Shown: in pieces, positions 63,533-64,000 of the stretch
Position numbering within the stretch: the stretch's first letter is position 1
Layout: each line of letters starts with the position of its first letter
Origin: Flavobacteriales bacterium
GTDB taxonomy: Bacteria; Bacteroidota; Bacteroidia; Flavobacteriales_D; Sanyastnellaceae
Assembly: GCA_019694805.1 (NCBI GenBank)
Contig: JAIBBG010000001.1
Span: 186,001 to 250,000 of the forward strand
Length of the DNA stretch: 64,000 nucleotides
Direction of reading: 5' to 3'
Program-made: the position numbers and the translations under genes
The notes under the pieces: model-generated
Seen by the model: only the letters and a program-made list of their open reading frames with translations
Database searches by the model: none
Told to the model about the DNA's origin: nothing

Positions 63533-63829
63533 CAAGCATTTGGTTTTGGTTAATACACTCTTTTTACTTTAATTAATTTGATGCTTAAAATGTATCGCTT
63601 ACAGGGGACACTCCCTGAATTCTTTAACCACCAACCATTAAAGACAAGCTGGACAAGCGTAAATACGACGCTATAGAAACTCTTCAGTAGTAGTTAATGC
63701 GGTTAAAAAAGTGAGCGCAAGATATAGGAGTTTTGCAAGCCCCGAATAAAAAGTGAGAAAAAAATGCCAACATGGTTGGAAACCTCTGACCATCATTTTG
63801 CATTTTCGGCCTTATTCCCTGAGTGTTAA
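63533..63829. other. Intergenic region, nothing recognised
   Basis: About 300 bases between the start of the repeat protein and the tail of the next gene. It should hold the promoter of the repeat protein. No RNA gene, strong hairpin or credible small ORF was seen; a 65-codon frame on the same strand overlaps the next gene and looks spurious. Confidence 0.45.
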
Positions 63830-64000
63830 TTACCTGGACCACATTTCTGCATGCCAACTTTGGCGAAACGGAATCTGCCACGAAGATTTTAGCTGGTAAA
63901 TATTTTTAATCGTGTTGTCGAAAATGACAGTTTGGTCGTGGATCAATCCGGCCTTTCTCATCGCCCAGAATTCATGCAGGTCCTTCTGATGGATTTGATC
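63830..64000 (-). CDS. C-terminal part of an unidentified gene (cut by window edge)
   Basis: Open minus-strand frame of 56 codons ending in TAA at 63830. The composition is protein-like, with a hydrophobic/charged mix and several Trp ('EFWAMRKAGLIHDQTVIF', 'SSWQIPFRQSWHAEMW'). No family recognised; the rest lies beyond the edge. Confidence 0.6.
   Translation of the reverse strand, partial: DQIHQKDLHEFWAMRKAGLIHDQTVIFDNTIKNIYQLKSSWQIPFRQSWHAEMWSR

Noticed and set aside
63684-63881. 65-codon minus-strand frame before the right edge
   Set aside because: It overlaps the better-supported tail of the next gene (63830-64000) in another frame and has no promoter or motif.
1-64000. Search for tRNA, rRNA, CRISPR arrays, insertion sequences, prophage or toxin-antitoxin pairs
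   Set aside because: No tRNA consensus loops, regular short repeats with spacers, transposase motifs or phage genes were seen by eye; a tRNAscan or ISfinder search would be needed to exclude them formally.

Overview
The window looks like chromosomal DNA from a member of the Bacteroidota, probably a Flavobacteriales-like lineage. The evidence is: type IX secretion system (T9SS) genes (porU, porV, a porP/sprF homologue, gldJ); several secreted proteins with T9SS C-terminal sorting domains; SusC-like TonB-dependent receptors with N-terminal carboxypeptidase-regulatory-like domains; promoter -7 boxes of the TAnnTTTG/TAnnTTCG type; and few Shine-Dalgarno sequences. I saw no rRNA, tRNA, CRISPR array, insertion sequence or phage module. 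The region reads as ordinary core chromosome with a rich secreted-protein complement.

Layout. 1-2515: 5' part of a very large HYR-repeat secreted protein (minus strand, cut by the window edge). 2848-10097: a tripartite-type ABC efflux operon (adaptor, ATPase, FtsX/MacB permease) divergent from a two-component system (sigma-54 NtrC-type regulator plus histidine kinase); between them lie two 16-bp palindromes 22 bp apart that look like an enhancer. 10119-12610: pyrophosphatase, methionine-type aminotransferase and omega-amidase operon. 12760-15747: purL and a WG-repeat protein. 16260-21254: two T9SS-exported proteins (S8 protease with CARDB repeats; PKD-like repeat protein) facing each other across a bidirectional terminator. 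21530-21691: a candidate small RNA with its own promoter and terminator. 21837-25292: dtd, recG, an SDR enzyme. 25296-28721: a metal-type module of Fur-family regulator, TonB receptor and lipoprotein with two operator-like inverted repeats over the receptor promoter. 28722-34045: alaS, M23 peptidase, MerR-like regulator, rsgA, then a TPP riboswitch. 34046-36532: the TPP-controlled TonB receptor, presumably for thiamin. 36506-43797: a compact seven-gene minus-strand operon (phosphopantetheinyl transferase, T9SS protein, GH3-type enzyme, VWA protein, uridine kinase, ArsC-like protein, EamA transporter). 43929-50363: ahcY, small membrane protein, lipoprotein, LuxE-like enzyme, tyrS, murF. 50431-59546: T9SS/gliding cluster (gldJ, porP-type; divergent porU, porV) continuing into ispF and cdd. 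59708-63532: a 1274-residue cysteine-rich repeat protein ending in a dockerin-like EF-hand segment. 63830-64000: tail of an unidentified gene.

How the genes fit together: the export side (porU, porV, porP-type, gldJ) provides the machinery for the CTD-bearing substrates seen in the same window. Nutrient import is represented by two TonB receptors with visibly different control, one by a Fur-family protein and one by a TPP riboswitch. Several housekeeping genes (dtd, recG, tyrS, alaS, the SDR gene) have a -7-like promoter element only 4-8 nt from the start codon, suggesting leaderless or nearly leaderless mRNAs.
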